Of a DNA stretch of 64,000 bases, positions 35,865-45,934 are shown in pieces. The DNA lies in contig JBNGIQ010009497.1 of NCBI GenBank assembly GCA_049999765.1, forward strand, positions 628,658 through 692,657. Reading direction: 5' to 3'. The notes under the pieces were generated by a model, which saw only the letters and a list, made by a program, of their open reading frames with translations, was not told where the DNA came from and did no database searches. The stretch is from Phaeoceros laevis (Eukaryota; Anthocerotophyta; Anthocerotopsida; Notothyladales). How positions within the stretch are numbered: position 1 is the first letter of the stretch; each line of letters opens with the position of its first letter. A program made the position numbers and the translations under genes.

Positions 35865-37148
35865 TCAGGGGACGATGTCAAACCTGGGTCGGAAGAACCG
35901 AAGAGCAGCGAAATTATGCATAGGGTGGTCATTCTCCAGCTGCTTGCTGAACAGAAGATGCCAAGATTGCTCAACGATGTTGTAAGCAAACAGACGAATC
36001 CTGTTTCGGGAAATGCCGGCAATAACCTCGCTAACCCCTAGGACAAAACAGATGAAGTCACCGACAACAGTGCAACGCCGCGGCCTCAAGAGAGACACGC
36101 TGGAGTCCCGCAGCATGGCGGAGTGCAGCTCGTCCGGAAGCTTGGAAATCGGCTTCCACGTCCAGCTGCGGTTTTCCAGCCTGAAGATCTGGTAAGAGAA
36201 GTTCTCTCCGCTGGTCACAAAGTAGACATTCCCATTGTGCTCCACAAGGTGCCTGTCGCAGCAGCCATGGCGCTCGCCTGCCACCGGCAAGGACCTGCTG
36301 CAGTGCCGCAGCAGCTTGCCGTCCGATAGCCTGTGCATTGTCATGTGGAGGCCGCTGGAGTCCCAGCCGTAGAGCATGCCGGCAGCCAGCACCAGAGAGC
36401 TGTTGGACCACTTGCTGAAGGCCACACCGGGGGCATTCTCCCCGGCCGTGATGCACCAGGACGCAGTCTCGGAGGAGAAGACCCCGACGGTCCACACGCC
36501 CCGCCACTGCCCGCACAGGATGACCAGCACCTGGAACGCCCCAGGGTTTGCGCCATCGCCCGGGGCCTCCACCTGCATCTTCCACAAGATCTGGTCCGGC
36601 ACGTTCAACTCCGGCAACTCCCTCCACCTCCCTGTCAGCGGGTTCACCACGCAGAGCTCCAACCTGCCTCTTCCGCCGAAGCAGACGCACAGCAGGCCGT
36701 GGTTGCACACAATCTTATCGGAGTAGGAGCACCGGTGCGGGGCGTAGAGGCGGTGGTACTTGGCGGGGAGGCCGGCAAGGTCAAGCTTGGCGTAGAGCGA
36801 TGAGGCCAGGGACAGCCATGCCCTGCGCAATTCTGTGCACAGGCCGTGGTCGTCCAGAATGGTGAAGGCGCAGATGGCAGGGGTCTCAAAGTGGCCTCCG
36901 GTGCGGGGAAGGTCGGATATCTGCCGCGGGAAAAACTGGTCACATGAGAGCATGCTTCTCCAAGCCTTGCTGAGCGTGCGCAATCGGAAGAGAGCAGCAG
37001 CAGGCAGCATCATCAGAACACGCTCCAGAATGTCCTCTGGCAGGTTTCCCCACACTTTTGCGTCCATTTGGCAGGCAATTGAGCTTCCATTTTCGCCGTC
37101 CCTGTTGTTGTTCCCCTCCACAGCGTAGAGCAGCATCAGACGCTCCAT
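35865..37148 (-). CDS. F-box protein, kelch-like C-terminal region
   Basis: Single exon, 427 residues. An F-box lies at residues 33-72 ('WGNLPEDILERVLMMLPAAA', then 'LFRLRTLSKAWRSML'), the Skp1-binding part of SCF ubiquitin ligases. The rest has the spaced WR, 'VVNPLTGRWRELP', 'LYGWDSSGLHMTM' and 'SWTWKPISKLPDEL' segments seen in plant F-box/kelch-repeat proteins, which recruit a substrate through a beta-propeller. The substrate cannot be inferred. The coding region is GC-rich. It ends about 350 bases upstream of DNMT3-like copy 2, on the same strand. Confidence 0.85.
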   Translation of the reverse strand: MERLMLLYAVEGNNNRDGENGSSIACQMDAKVWGNLPEDILERVLMMLPAAALFRLRTLSKAWRSMLSCDQFFPRQISDLPRTGGHFETPAICAFTILDDHGLCTELRRAWLSLASSLYAKLDLAGLPAKYHRLYAPHRCSYSDKIVCNHGLLCVCFGGRGRLELCVVNPLTGRWRELPELNVPDQILWKMQVEAPGDGANPGAFQVLVILCGQWRGVWTVGVFSSETASWCITAGENAPGVAFSKWSNSSLVLAAGMLYGWDSSGLHMTMHRLSDGKLLRHCSRSLPVAGERHGCCDRHLVEHNGNVYFVTSGENFSYQIFRLENRSWTWKPISKLPDELHSAMLRDSSVSLLRPRRCTVVGDFICFVLGVSEVIAGISRNRIRLFAYNIVEQSWHLLFSKQLENDHPMHNFAALRFFRPRFDIVP

Positions 37149-38110
37149 GGCAATCCGACAACTCCAGGTGCAGCGCGTGAGGGGAAATGGGCATGCCTAG
37201 CCTGACGAGTGATGCCACAACCTCCCCATCGGTAGGCTTAGAAGCAACCATCATCTGGACGCTGACAGGAGGAGGAACGGGTAGAATGGCGACACATGAA
37301 ATGGAGATGTCGGCATGTACAATAGGTGCACTTTTCGGATCACAAAGAAACGCCAACCAGAAATAGGTAGCGAACGAATCGGACGGACAGGATGAAGGGG
37401 CCAAGTGTACCAGGTGGCCTCAGATAGCCTCAGGCAGCCTCGCCAAATTAAGAGATGAGATGTTTCTAGATGTCGGGTACTCGACACGTCGTCTATCTTT
37501 ACCCTTCCGCACCTGCCACGATTGCCACCACCTCCACTCACAGATGAAGCCATGTGGGGAAATTAGAAGAGAAGAGAGGATGATGAGCAGTTGCGGAAGG
37601 AAGACGCCTTCATTCACTAGCTCCTCCTCCCTATTGCAACAAAGTCTCTCTCCCATCAATGCAGTAGGAACACTCTTCACGCAGTCCGTCCAGTTTCAGG
37701 CTTCCAGATTTCCTCCTGGCATCCCACCGACGCCGGAGATTGAAATACTTTGGGTAGGAACTCCAGAAGTAATTTTTGGCTGCCATTGAAAAAGTTAACA
37801 GTTTGTTACTGCTCTTCAACTGTTCAACGGCATTGTACATGGCCACATGGCCCTATTGCCGCTCTATGCTGGTGCAAGAATTTTTGTGACTTTGTGGTAT
37901 TGCATCATGCAACTGCAGGTGCCACAGAGGGGCGATGCCTGGCAGTTGATGTCGCATGTCTGCAACTTTCTGTGTTCGACTTCACATACATTGTCTCACA
38001 TGTTCCAACAGATTTTTTTCAAGGTCTCGGTCAGTCGACCGTCGACGTATTATGTCGTCACTTCTTTGCTTAATTTTGGTTATATATTTTGAAACTTTAC
38101 ACAAGTGTAA
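37149..38110. other. Intergenic spacer upstream of the F-box gene and of the tRNA
   Basis: Should contain the F-box promoter. No further gene is supported. The last 60 bases before the tRNA are AT-rich (TATATATTTTG near 38080-38090), which suits the upstream TATA-like context of plant tRNA genes. Confidence 0.4.
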
Positions 38111-38182
38111 GCTTCCGTAGCATAGTGGTAGTGCGTTCGCTTCGTAAGCGAAAGGTCGCGAGTTCAATTCTCGCCGGGAGCT
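38111..38182 (+). tRNA. tRNA-Thr (anticodon CGU)
   Basis: Folds as a complete cloverleaf without an intron. The acceptor GCTTCCG (38111-38117) pairs with CGGGAGC (38175-38181) through one T-G pair, with discriminator T at 38182. The D-arm is GCAT..GTGC. The anticodon stem TTCGC/GCGAA encloses TTCGTAA, giving anticodon CGT, which reads ACG (Thr). The T-arm GCGAG/CTCGC encloses TTCAATT. Internal Pol III boxes are intact: A box TAGCATAGTGG and B box AGTTCAATTCT. No CCA is encoded, as expected for a nuclear gene. No T-run follows closely, so the terminator is unclear. Confidence 0.93.
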
Positions 38183-39603
38183 GTAGTCAATTGACACACA
38201 GATATCTGATCCTGAAGGCAGGATACAGACAAAACCTTTGCTCAGACACAAATTGCGATAAGAGCTGAATACTCAATAGCAACACATTCCGCTTCGGGTC
38301 TCCGCGGTGCAGAATTCTCCAGCCCTAGGCAGGCGAGACATGCTGCCATCCATCTGCGGTCGGGTAGCCGAGAATTTTGTCGGGTCCGCCTGGTCGCTTT
38401 TGCCTATAAAAGGGGCTAGGCAAAAGTGGCTGTTGCTGACAGGTCTGAACAACCCGGGCTAGCGCACAGCTTTATTATTACTGTCTTCCCCGTGAGTCCC
38501 AGGAGCAATTCTTGAAGTAGCGTAAGATCGGTGACTCAAGAATTCATATTGTCTTCCTGGCGAATCCCAGAAGTCAATTAATATCAACAAGTCACTCACC
38601 AGGTACCTATTTGTACCGCTACTCAACGGAAGGAGGGTTGGAAGCATCTGGCATGCTGCTAGTGTCTTGCTACCCTAGCTGTAGCAGACTCTCCTTTCGC
38701 ATGGAAATGGCAACCACCGGTGCCTCATGCTGCGGTTGAACTGACCTGGCTAGTACCTTGTTCCGATGCACACATCACTATCTGCAAGGATCCAATACGT
38801 GGGAAGTTGAGTGGGGTTAGTGGTGCAAAAGGTAATATGAACAAACGACACAGAGAGCACCATGACCAGCGATCCCCTGCTCAACGGCTGCGCAGTGACA
38901 AAAATACTGCACTGACCGCGAGCTTGTATTCTGCTCTAAAGGTTACCAACAGGGTAGACGATCGCGAGAAGTGCAAGACGCACTTACATCTGCAAAATAG
39001 CCTTTGAATGTAATAGCAGCGTTCACTTGGTGATGCCCTACAAGTGTTCCCGCAGCATTCCATGACGACGGAGTGCCACAAGTTAGCCAAACGACATGGA
39101 CAAGGTTCTGAGGAGCTTCAGCTCACCTCAGACCCTTTAGGCGGCCACCATACTACTCCCATCCCAAAGGATTTGTCAAGCTCAATCCCTGTTCGTACTT
39201 GGCAATGTTGCGTGAAATAACTGTAGTACTGATCGTTATTGCTTGCAAACAAGAAAGTACGAGGTCAGAGACAAAATGAGTTATCCAGCAGCTTGCAATG
39301 ACAAGTGTGATGCAATTCCTTAGAATTAAAAGCTAGGCTCACCAGGAGTCTTGTACAATGCTTGTAACTTTCTGAAGGCCCCTTCAAACTGCAAGTAGTG
39401 CTTCGTCTCTCCAGCTTCACTAGCATGCGGTGGACACTCGTTAATCCTTTGTTGTCTTGTTGCCACATAAACAAACGATGCCCTCCTCAAACCACATGTT
39501 GACCAGCCAATGGCTCGTGGACTGCCCTGCTATTCAGCCTAGTCTCCAAATGCGAGTTAAGAATGGAGTTAACCTTCCATCCTTCAGTTTCACAAGTACA
39601 CCT
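38183..39603. other. Intergenic; possible promoter or LTR-like fragment near 38390-38640
   Basis: No coding gene is supported. A canonical TATA box (CCTATAAAAGGGGC) occurs at about 38403-38415, followed downstream by an imperfect duplicated segment: '..gtcttccccgtgagtccc..' near 38483 and '..gtcttcctggcgaatccc..' near 38551. This could be a solo LTR or a non-coding gene promoter; neither ends nor target-site duplications were found. Confidence 0.3.
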
Positions 39604-41970
39604 CTAGGCTTTGCATCTATCTGCAGGCTCTAGGGTCCTGTCCTCTGCCATAAATGTGTGCACCATTCCACTGGTGTTGTCAGTCCACCAGCTCTGTCCT
39701 GGCTTCTTCCATGCTCGTTCTTTGACTCTCAGAGCCAGGATCTCCTTTGACTCCTCCTGCAAACCAGCAGCTGAGTAGATGTTTGCCATCAATGCATAGA
39801 TTGTTGCATCACGTCTGTCCAACTTCCGTGCCCATTCGAATGCCTGCCTCCCAACTTCCACATTACTCCACTTCTGACAGGCACTCAACACACTTCTCAC
39901 CATGTCAATGCTGGGTGGAAAGGGCATTGTTTTCAACATATCTACTGCCCTGTCTACTTGGCCAGCACGAGCATGAAGATCGACCATGCAGTTATAATGT
40001 TCAATGGTTGGAGTGACACCATAACCCGTGCTCATGGTCTCAAAGTACTTCTCACCTTCATCCACTAGACCTGCATGACTGCAGGCAGTCAGGAGACTGA
40101 GGAACGTTACGTCGTTTGGTTGCAATCCCTCCTGCCTAATTTTCTGAAACAAATTAAAAACAGTCTCACTGTCTCCTAGGCGGGCATGTCCCAAGATCAA
40201 TGAATTCCAGGTCACTATGTCCTTCACGGGCAATGCACTGAACACCTGCTGTGCATCAACCATGCTCCCACATTTACAATACATGCTAATGAGAGCATTT
40301 GCCAATGCAAGATCAGTCCTTTCAAGTTTCATCTCAGAAATTAGGGCATGGATCTGCCTCCCCTTATCCAGTCTTGCCACTTTGCCGCAAGACTGCAAAA
40401 GCCACATGAAAGTGATCGGATCGGCTGGAATAATTCCCTCCTGTTGCATGCATTCAAAAAGAGTAAGGGCTTCTTGACCAAGCCCATTTTGAGCATATCC
40501 AGCAATCATGACATTCCAAGTCACCACATTTTTTATTGGCAGGCTATCAAACAGCGTCCGCGCCTCGTCTAAGCATTTGCATTTTATGTACATGTCCACC
40601 AGGCAGGTACCAACATTCACATCAGCTTCCAGTCCTCTCTCCAAAATTTGGCAATGAAGCTGCTTCCCTTGGGGCAAAGCTTCAATAGAGGCACATGCCT
40701 GCAATAGGCATACAAACGTCACCCCGTTTGCTAGAATCTTACTCTCCTGCTGCATTCTTCGGTAAAGGGCAAGTGCTTCATGGCCCAGGCCATGTTGAGC
40801 ATATCCTCCGATCATGGTAGTCCACGTCACCACATCTCGGATAGGCACACTCTCGAATACTCTGCGAGCATCCTCCACAGTCCCACATTTTACGTACATG
40901 TCCAACAAGCAGTTTCCAACAATCACATCAATATGCAGTCCTTTTACTTGAATCTGCTCATGGATCTGCTTTCCCTGATGCAAAGACCCAACATTGGCAC
41001 ATGCGCGTAGTAGGCATGAATATGTGACATGATTTGGACGAATGGTGTCCTGCTGCTGCATGCTTGCATAGAGAACAAGTGCTTCTTGGCTGAGCCCATT
41101 CTGTATATATCCTGTGATCATGGCATTCCACGTCACCACATCTTTAGCTGGGAAGTTGTCAAACACTTTGCGTGCATCCCCTAAGCTCCCGCACTTTGCA
41201 TACATGTCGACCAGGCTGTTGCCAATGACCCTATCACTTTCTAGTCCACTTCCCTTCAGATCTGCATGAAGCTGCTTCCCTTTATCAAGATCTCGTATAC
41301 TGGCACATGCCTGCAACAGGCACACAAATGTCACTCGACTTGGTGGAGTCACAGTCTCCTTCTGCATCCTTGCATAAAGAGTTAGGGCCTCTTGACCAAG
41401 GCCCTGCTGGGCATATCCTCCGATCATGCAATTCCAGGTTACCACATCTCTAACTGGCAAGCCATCAAATACTCTACGTGCATCTTGTAGGCTACCACAC
41501 TTTGCATACATATTCACCAGCGCGTTTCCGACAAAAAGATGGTGCTGATCTCCAGACGAAATAATATCAGCATGGATTTCCCTGCCTGCAAAGAGGTCCT
41601 CTGCAGTGGCACATGCCTTAAGGGCTGCAACAAATATGTGGCTGTTCGGCTTCTGAGGTGACTTCCGCATCTGTCGATAGATTCCTATAGCCTCTGTGGC
41701 CTTCCCTTGTCGAGCATGCGCCAGAATGGTGGAGGACCACATATGTGGAGTGGGCGCAGGGAAGTTTTGAAGTACATCTGCTGCTGCGGGTTGTCTTCCA
41801 TGAGAGGCATACATACGGGAGATGCTGCTGGCCAGGAACTCATGTGGCCCATACCCACAATCAACAGCCAGAGCATGAACGCGACTGTCGTTTCTTCTGG
41901 AGCTGAACCGTGGGAGTGAGATGTTCAAACTCCTTGAGCAAAATGAAGGTCGTAGAGCCAGATTACCCAT
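39604..41970 (-). CDS. PLS-class pentatricopeptide repeat protein, E/E+ end (PPR gene 2)
   Basis: Single open exon of 788 residues. The N terminus is basic, Ser/Arg/Leu-rich and poor in acids ('MGNLALRPSFCSRSLNISLP'), suiting mitochondrial or plastid import. The rest is regular P-L-S repeats, with 'RDVVTWNCMIGGYAQQGLGQ'-type and 'NALVNMYAKCGSLQDARRVF'-type segments recurring about every 101-102 residues. The C terminus has an E region and an E+ start ('GQSWWTDNTSGMVHTFMAED') and stops there, with no DYW deaminase domain. It is predicted to bind organellar RNA and, if an editing factor, to need a partner deaminase. It is clearly related in style to PPR gene 1 but lacks its 16-residue insertions. 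Confidence 0.9.
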   Translation of the reverse strand: MGNLALRPSFCSRSLNISLPRFSSRRNDSRVHALAVDCGYGPHEFLASSISRMYASHGRQPAAADVLQNFPAPTPHMWSSTILAHARQGKATEAIGIYRQMRKSPQKPNSHIFVAALKACATAEDLFAGREIHADIISSGDQHHLFVGNALVNMYAKCGSLQDARRVFDGLPVRDVVTWNCMIGGYAQQGLGQEALTLYARMQKETVTPPSRVTFVCLLQACASIRDLDKGKQLHADLKGSGLESDRVIGNSLVDMYAKCGSLGDARKVFDNFPAKDVVTWNAMITGYIQNGLSQEALVLYASMQQQDTIRPNHVTYSCLLRACANVGSLHQGKQIHEQIQVKGLHIDVIVGNCLLDMYVKCGTVEDARRVFESVPIRDVVTWTTMIGGYAQHGLGHEALALYRRMQQESKILANGVTFVCLLQACASIEALPQGKQLHCQILERGLEADVNVGTCLVDMYIKCKCLDEARTLFDSLPIKNVVTWNVMIAGYAQNGLGQEALTLFECMQQEGIIPADPITFMWLLQSCGKVARLDKGRQIHALISEMKLERTDLALANALISMYCKCGSMVDAQQVFSALPVKDIVTWNSLILGHARLGDSETVFNLFQKIRQEGLQPNDVTFLSLLTACSHAGLVDEGEKYFETMSTGYGVTPTIEHYNCMVDLHARAGQVDRAVDMLKTMPFPPSIDMVRSVLSACQKWSNVEVGRQAFEWARKLDRRDATIYALMANIYSAAGLQEESKEILALRVKERAWKKPGQSWWTDNTSGMVHTFMAEDRTLEPADRCKA

Positions 41971-43067
41971 CGCATCCCAGCCTCAAGAGTGTAAAAAACT
42001 AGCAGGGCCCTTTGCCTTACGAGAGCTCATCGATAGCTTGGAAGAATTTCCTGTTGGAACCATGTCTGGTAGGGTAAGAGGACTCTATCCGTAGTTCCGT
42101 AGTTGCAGTAAATTGAGAACTTTGACAGTAGTCCTCTCCCCTGATCATCAAGAATTTTCAGAATTCTCGTGTTCCTTTCACAGGTTGCGAGTTTCCATTT
42201 CAAATCCAAGCCGCAAATCAGTGAAAGCAACGTGTGGACAAATGGAATTTGCATGACCAGCAAAGTTGGTGACGAGATTGGTCCTGCAGTAGAGGTCCCG
42301 TGAGGAGACTGGTCATGCGGGAGCTTGCTGTATTCTGATGGCAAAACAACTGCCTAGGTACTTCTCACGTAGTGAATGCTGCTGGGTCTCCTCTCGAGAG
42401 AGTGTAAAGCTCGTCTATACCAGGGTAACCGTAACTAAGGGCCCCCAGTCCTGCGCTATCCTGGCCAGCACTTCGACCTGTATGAATTGATGAAACTGAC
42501 GCCGGCCGGCCTCTCCGATGTGAAGGCATTCGACCATCGGTATGATGGCAGCTCTATTTCCGATAGTCTATGTGCACGAAGAGGCAGGCGTAGTTGGTCC
42601 CTTCTTAAGCTAACGGGGCGGAAAGCAAAGTCATTTTGAAGCATTGCTCCCTTGCTGAGCTGTGTCCTCGGGTGGTGAAAAGACAGGTGCAGAAGTTATG
42701 CAGGATGATCTTGGAGCTGCTGTGGCACTCGCTTCACATACGAGGAAGCTGCCTTGAGCATGGACGTTTTCTAAGGGCCCCTGCAGGATTGCAAACTGAA
42801 ATAGTGAACGCCATTTCAGATCGGTGTGGCAGAGGCCCCCACCAGAGGGCAGTTGTTCAAAATGCCATGCAGCACCTCCTGGTCATCGTCCTAGTTCACC
42901 AGATTTTAACACCAAAAGCTCCATACTCGGGGCACCTACTACTCCACCAAAACCAGTCTTACTCCTGCCAAACTCGGAAGGCAGGTAGCCAGAGCTCATT
43001 CTCTTAGCAGACAAAAATAGACCTTGGTAGATCTGGCATGTTCTAAAATGTACAGAAACTGGTGAAA
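41971..43067. other. Intergenic spacer
   Basis: Upstream of PPR gene 2 and downstream of the TMEM120 gene. Short open frames on both strands, none recognised. Probably PPR promoter plus TMEM120 3' UTR. Confidence 0.45.
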
Positions 43068-45445
43068 CTATTCCGTTTTTACTGGAGGACTGTGGTGCAA
43101 CCTCTGGGCTCTCCTCTTCATTTTAGCTTTCATTCTGCTCTTGCCAATAACTGTGGCAACTGTGTTGGAAAAATTCCCTATTGCCATGGTGATGAGCAGA
43201 AGGCCACACACCACCATCTGATTGGAAAGCCGGATGCATATGTCAGTTCCGATGGGCACATGAACTAACCACAGGCATGGAAAATGCTCAGTCAGAACGC
43301 TTGCCTGCCACTCGGAGTCTTCCTCGTAGTATGCTGTTAGGAGCAGCAAGACCCCAATAGAAAACTGGAACGCCTGCTAAGGCACCAAACAAATTAGACC
43401 AAACCCCAGGGTACGATGTCAGCCAGACAATGAACATCAGGCAAGAAGAAAGATGGACAATACCTGCAAAATGAAAAGCAGGGGGTACAGGACCCAGATC
43501 TGGCCTTTGACTCCCGCAGTCTCACCCCACACTACATCCATTCTTCCAGCCTGCTTCAAAGACGGGCCTGTTATGTTACACAATATTTAAACAACAATCT
43601 CACAGATTTGCACAACCAATAACAACAGAACACCAACGACAGTTACACAATCAAAAGGCGATGAAAGTGACTGTATCTGCAATGAACACACGACCATCAC
43701 TTTGCTTACCTTCCCAAGTGCAATGTGAGTATACAGTCGTCTCCTTTGATATCTGTTCTGGAGGAGCATGGCAATGCCCTGCACGACAGCCCATGCAAGA
43801 AAGAGGCGTACTCCTTGCTGCGGACATGCAACATCACATATTCCTCTCAACCCTCAAAGAAAGATATAGTGCAGTTGGACGTAAGCTGCTTACAATGAGA
43901 AACCAAGACTGCACCTGTTTCCGATCACAGGCATTGGTGCCTTGTACACCCCAAGTTAGACTAACCAATGCCATGAACATTGCACAGTAATGATGATACA
44001 CCCACCTGCACAAGTAAGCAGGCGTATTATCTTGTGGAAAGAAAATGTGACATTGAGAGTCTTGGTTGTGGTTGCTAGACAATGTCTTACCATGGAAGGA
44101 TGTCACTGCCGTTCACTCTCAAGATGTTCTCACGGAGTGCTAGACTTGTGTAGAAATACAACAACCAGGCCTGCTCCAAATCGACCCAAACGACCATGTC
44201 GTCAACTGAGTGGGCTACAACGAAGTTACAAGAGCCACCATCCCGTGGTAGGAGAGACAAGCAATACATTATGAGAAAGCAGTACCTGGTAAGCTTGAAC
44301 TGGTAGTGCAGGAACACATCCATTCCAGACTGTGAAGTTAAAAACAAGTAGGAGAGAGGGAAAGGTGAGGAACAGTATGGCCGTGCGATCCTGAAACCAC
44401 AGACGTATGCACCTTCAGAATCTGCTTGAAACAAGCTAATCACAAAAATCGAACTCGGATTCAGGGCAGTTGCTCTGAACTTCAATATGTTCACATCAGT
44501 CCACGATTACTGTCGAATGAGAATGTTCAGACGAAAGCCACAGGTTGCATACCCTGAAGCTGTTATACGCTTCTTTCACTTGCAGCCGCACATGATTTTG
44601 AGGTGCTCGAACATTTAAAGGCCCGAGAAGTAGTCTGAGAAACAAGCCTGTCAATCAGGCATACTGCGATTGAGACAAAATACAAACCCTGCAATCAAGC
44701 CACGCCCCGGATAGTCGAATGAAAAAGGCAATTTCTGGTAGATCTGCAAAATGGAACTATGGACTCTCTGACAGTAGTGCCGGCAGGACATAATAACCAG
44801 ACGGCACATCAATCATTGTTACACTGTTCACAAACCTGACATCTCAAGTAGAGAGTGCACAGTCCATGAAAGCTGTAAACAAAAATGGCTCACACAAAAA
44901 GATACGTACCGTTAGACTTGCAAGGGAGCAAAGCACTAACATCACCCTGATATATCAAGCTGCGTGCCGTGTACAACCCCTCCTCAATCTGTCCAACATG
45001 CAAAAGGAATTCCATGAGGCGCTACTCTCAAGCTTCGAGCTGCCAGCTGTGGCAAACCGAACTGCGCAGAGGTCGGACCACTAAACCATCCCTAATGCTT
45101 TCAAGCCTTGCCAGAATTCAGCACCTCACAAATGGCAGCAAACATCTCACTCGCCTTGTCAGCGAGCCGCGGGGATACGAGATCTTTGTCGGTTGCAGAA
45201 TTGAAGTCCGTCTCCAGCTGCTTGATCTGGCTTTCCAGCGCCAGGGCCTCCTCACTGAGCGCCGCCGCATCCCGCCGGAGCCGGGAGCTGTGGGAGGAGG
45301 CTACCTCCTGCAAGGCCTTGCACCGCTCCACCAGGTCGCTCGTCCGGTGCGCAATCTCCTCTGCCCCGGTCCCAGGCACGGAGCTGCTTCTCCCCGCCTG
45401 CAGCAGAGGCACATTGGCAGCGGTATCTCCCATGCCTGCTTGCAA
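43068..45445 (-). CDS. TMEM120/TMPIT-like membrane protein (multi-exon)
   Basis: Homologue of animal TMEM120A/B (TMPIT), a six-helix membrane protein of the ER and nuclear envelope with a fold related to ELOVL fatty acid elongases and bound CoA in animal structures. The first exon encodes a coiled coil (around 'VERCKALQEVASSHSSRLRR' and 'ALALESQIKQLETDF'). Later exons read 'EEGLYTARSLIYQG' (about 44960), 'RLLLGPLNVRAPQN' (about 44620), 'FYTSLALRENILRVNGSDI' (about 44140), 'VYHHYCAMFMALVSLTW' (about 44000), 'VRLFLAWAVVQGIAMLLQNR' (about 43800), and 'LLLITMAIGNFSNTVATVIG' (about 43190), with a basic C-terminal tail and a stop at 43068. The start is the ATG at 45445 or, four codons in, 45433. 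The role in plants is not established. Confidence 0.82.
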
Positions 45446-45934
45446 GGCTGCCCAACCGCATCACAAATTCCTGACGCCTAGGAAGAGAAAGGCCCGATCT
45501 CGATCAAGCCCCGCAATTCCAAGCTTCAGCCTGCAGACCTGGTTGACAAGCTCTAGCGTGGAGCGTGGCGAACTGTGGTATTTGGAAGGGGTGCGACAAT
45601 AAAGAACCATCCCAAGCGTCAACGTCCCAGAACTAACATAGGTAGACAAAAGAGTGCCTCTTTCAAGTTCGACAGGTTGCGAATTCTATTTGATCCGTCT
45701 TTTTACAGCGAAGGGCCATTGCTACGCTCCGGCCTCATGAAAAAATGCACGTTGGATGGCTCCTTCTCTGTTTCTTACCATTATTTATGCTGTTCAATGG
45801 CCACGCGCCGCTCAGTGTCTAGCGCTACTTATGCTGTTCATCGCCTCTCCATGATATTAGGCGGGCTCGCACAGCGATGTACGTACGTGGGAAGTTGGGA
45901 ACCTTTCTGAATTAGTCGAACTGCAAGTGCAATC

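Noticed and set aside
36058-36803. Long open frames in other phases inside the F-box gene
   Set aside because: They arise from GC-rich third positions. The F-box frame alone has domains and full length.
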